Positions 11,582 to 12,046 of a stretch of 12,046 bases of DNA are shown here, one piece after another. How positions within the stretch are numbered: the first letter of the stretch is position 1; each line of letters begins with the position of its first letter. The position numbers and the translations under genes are program-made. The notes beneath the pieces were generated by a model. That model did no database searches. It saw only the letters and a list, made by a program, of their open reading frames with translations, and was not told the origin of the DNA. The DNA comes from Thermoplasmata archaeon. GTDB lineage: Archaea; Thermoplasmatota; Thermoplasmata; Lutacidiplasmatales; UBA184. The DNA lies in contig JASHWL010000154.1 of the NCBI GenBank assembly GCA_030044105.1, forward strand, positions 1 to 12,046, written 5' to 3'.

Positions 11582-12046
11582 GTGAGCGCCGCTCGCTCGG
11601 AGACGGGAGGAACCCGACTCTTCGGCGGCCTGGCGCGCCGGATCATCCGGCACCCGTGGTATCCGATCATCTTCTGGGTCGTGGTCCTCGTCATCGCGCT
11701 GCCGTTCCTCTCGCGGCTCGGGTCGGTGACGACAAACTCCGCCGACACCACGCCGAGCAACTCGGCGAGCGCGATGGCGGCGGCCGAGCTCGCGCGCCTG
11801 TTCCCGAACTCGACCAGCGCGGCCTCGAGCACGATCCTGCTCACGGGGCCGAACCTGACCGACGCGAACGCCCAGGGCGTGGTCCTCAACGTGAGCGAAG
11901 CGCTGACATCGGACGGTGCCCTGACGGACGTCGCCGGCGTGGCGACCGTCTACTCGCAGTATTCCGCCTACCTCGTCGGCCAGTCCCGACTCGCGATCGG
12001 TGCGGTTGCGGCCGCGCTCGCGAGCTCCTCTTCGGTCCCGGCGGCC
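11582..12046 (+). CDS. MMPL/RND-type membrane transporter, N-terminal part (runs off window end)
   Basis: The frame is open from GTG 11582 to the last base, 155 residues, with no stop. After a basic start (GGLARRIIRHPWYPIIFW) comes one membrane segment (about 27-44, PIIFWVVVLVIALPFLSRLG). A long external segment rich in Ser, Thr, Asn and Ala follows (from about 46 on), with SNSASAMAAAELARLFPNST resembling the 'S..a...l...fP' start of the periplasmic domain in MMPL/RND proteins. RHPWYPIIFWVVVLVIALPFL is typical of the first MMPL helix, and archaeal MMPL proteins have this topology. The start is supported by a TATA box 25 bases upstream. There is no obvious link to molybdenum metabolism, so it is probably an independent transcription unit exporting lipids or small molecules. 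The C-terminal 80% is outside the window, so the family call is provisional. Confidence 0.72.
   Translation, partial: MSAARSETGGTRLFGGLARRIIRHPWYPIIFWVVVLVIALPFLSRLGSVTTNSADTTPSNSASAMAAAELARLFPNSTSAASSTILLTGPNLTDANAQGVVLNVSEALTSDGALTDVAGVATVYSQYSAYLVGQSRLAIGAVAAALASSSSVPAA

Noticed and set aside
1..12046. tRNA, rRNA, CRISPR array, insertion sequence or phage genes
   Set aside because: I saw no cloverleaf-like segment, regular spaced repeats, transposase motifs or integrase motifs by reading; a tRNAscan and repeat search could confirm this.

Overview
The window is a dense, very GC-rich, archaeal stretch. The evidence for Archaea is the tail of a euryarchaeal-type ribosomal 'spc' operon (uL30, uL15, SecY, a DUF106/EMC3-like insertase, archaeal-type cytidylate kinase, Cbf5/TruB), plus TATA-box promoters placed 25-30 bases ahead of two start codons. 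No adenylate kinase, L34e or L14e gene lies between secY and truB, where many Euryarchaeota carry them. Together with the high GC this hints at a high-GC Thermoplasmatota-like lineage, but that placement is inference and not proven by the sequence.

Layout. (1) 1-4949, plus strand: translation and secretion block. It starts inside the uL30 gene. uL30 and uL15 are tightly spaced; a TATA box opens a probable near-leaderless transcript at secY; then the DUF106 insertase, cmk and truB follow with 1-base spacing or 4-base GTGA/ATGA stop-start overlaps. (2) 5024-9333, plus strand: a formate-dehydrogenase-like block with a 971-residue NuoG-type/FdhF-type molybdopterin catalytic subunit, a DUF1641 protein and FdhD. 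(3) 9323-10525, minus strand: a divergent MoeA, converging on fdhD with an 11-base overlap. (4) 10524-11494, plus strand: mobB and mobA, divergent from moeA. The moeA and mobB start codons overlap inside one GCATGC palindrome. (5) 11582-end, plus strand: the start of a probable MMPL/RND-type membrane transporter behind its own TATA box.

How the genes fit together. Blocks 2-4 look like one molybdoenzyme island. The catalytic subunit needs bis-MGD (MobA, perhaps MobB), metal insertion (MoeA) and FdhD-dependent sulfuration. DUF1641 proteins are known neighbours of this kind of alpha subunit in bacteria such as Bacillus. The catalytic subunit carries the full set of iron-sulfur ligands, but at the active site it has Cys-Gln where characterised formate dehydrogenases have Cys/Sec-His. 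MoeA and MobA also depart from textbook motifs. No obvious electron-acceptor partner (FdhB, diaphorase, hydrogenase, membrane anchor) is in the window. The substrate and electron acceptor are therefore the main open questions.

No stretch over 300 bases lacks a gene. No tRNA, rRNA, CRISPR array, IS element or integrase was seen. Very long open frames antisense to the real genes are a by-product of GC-rich third codon positions.
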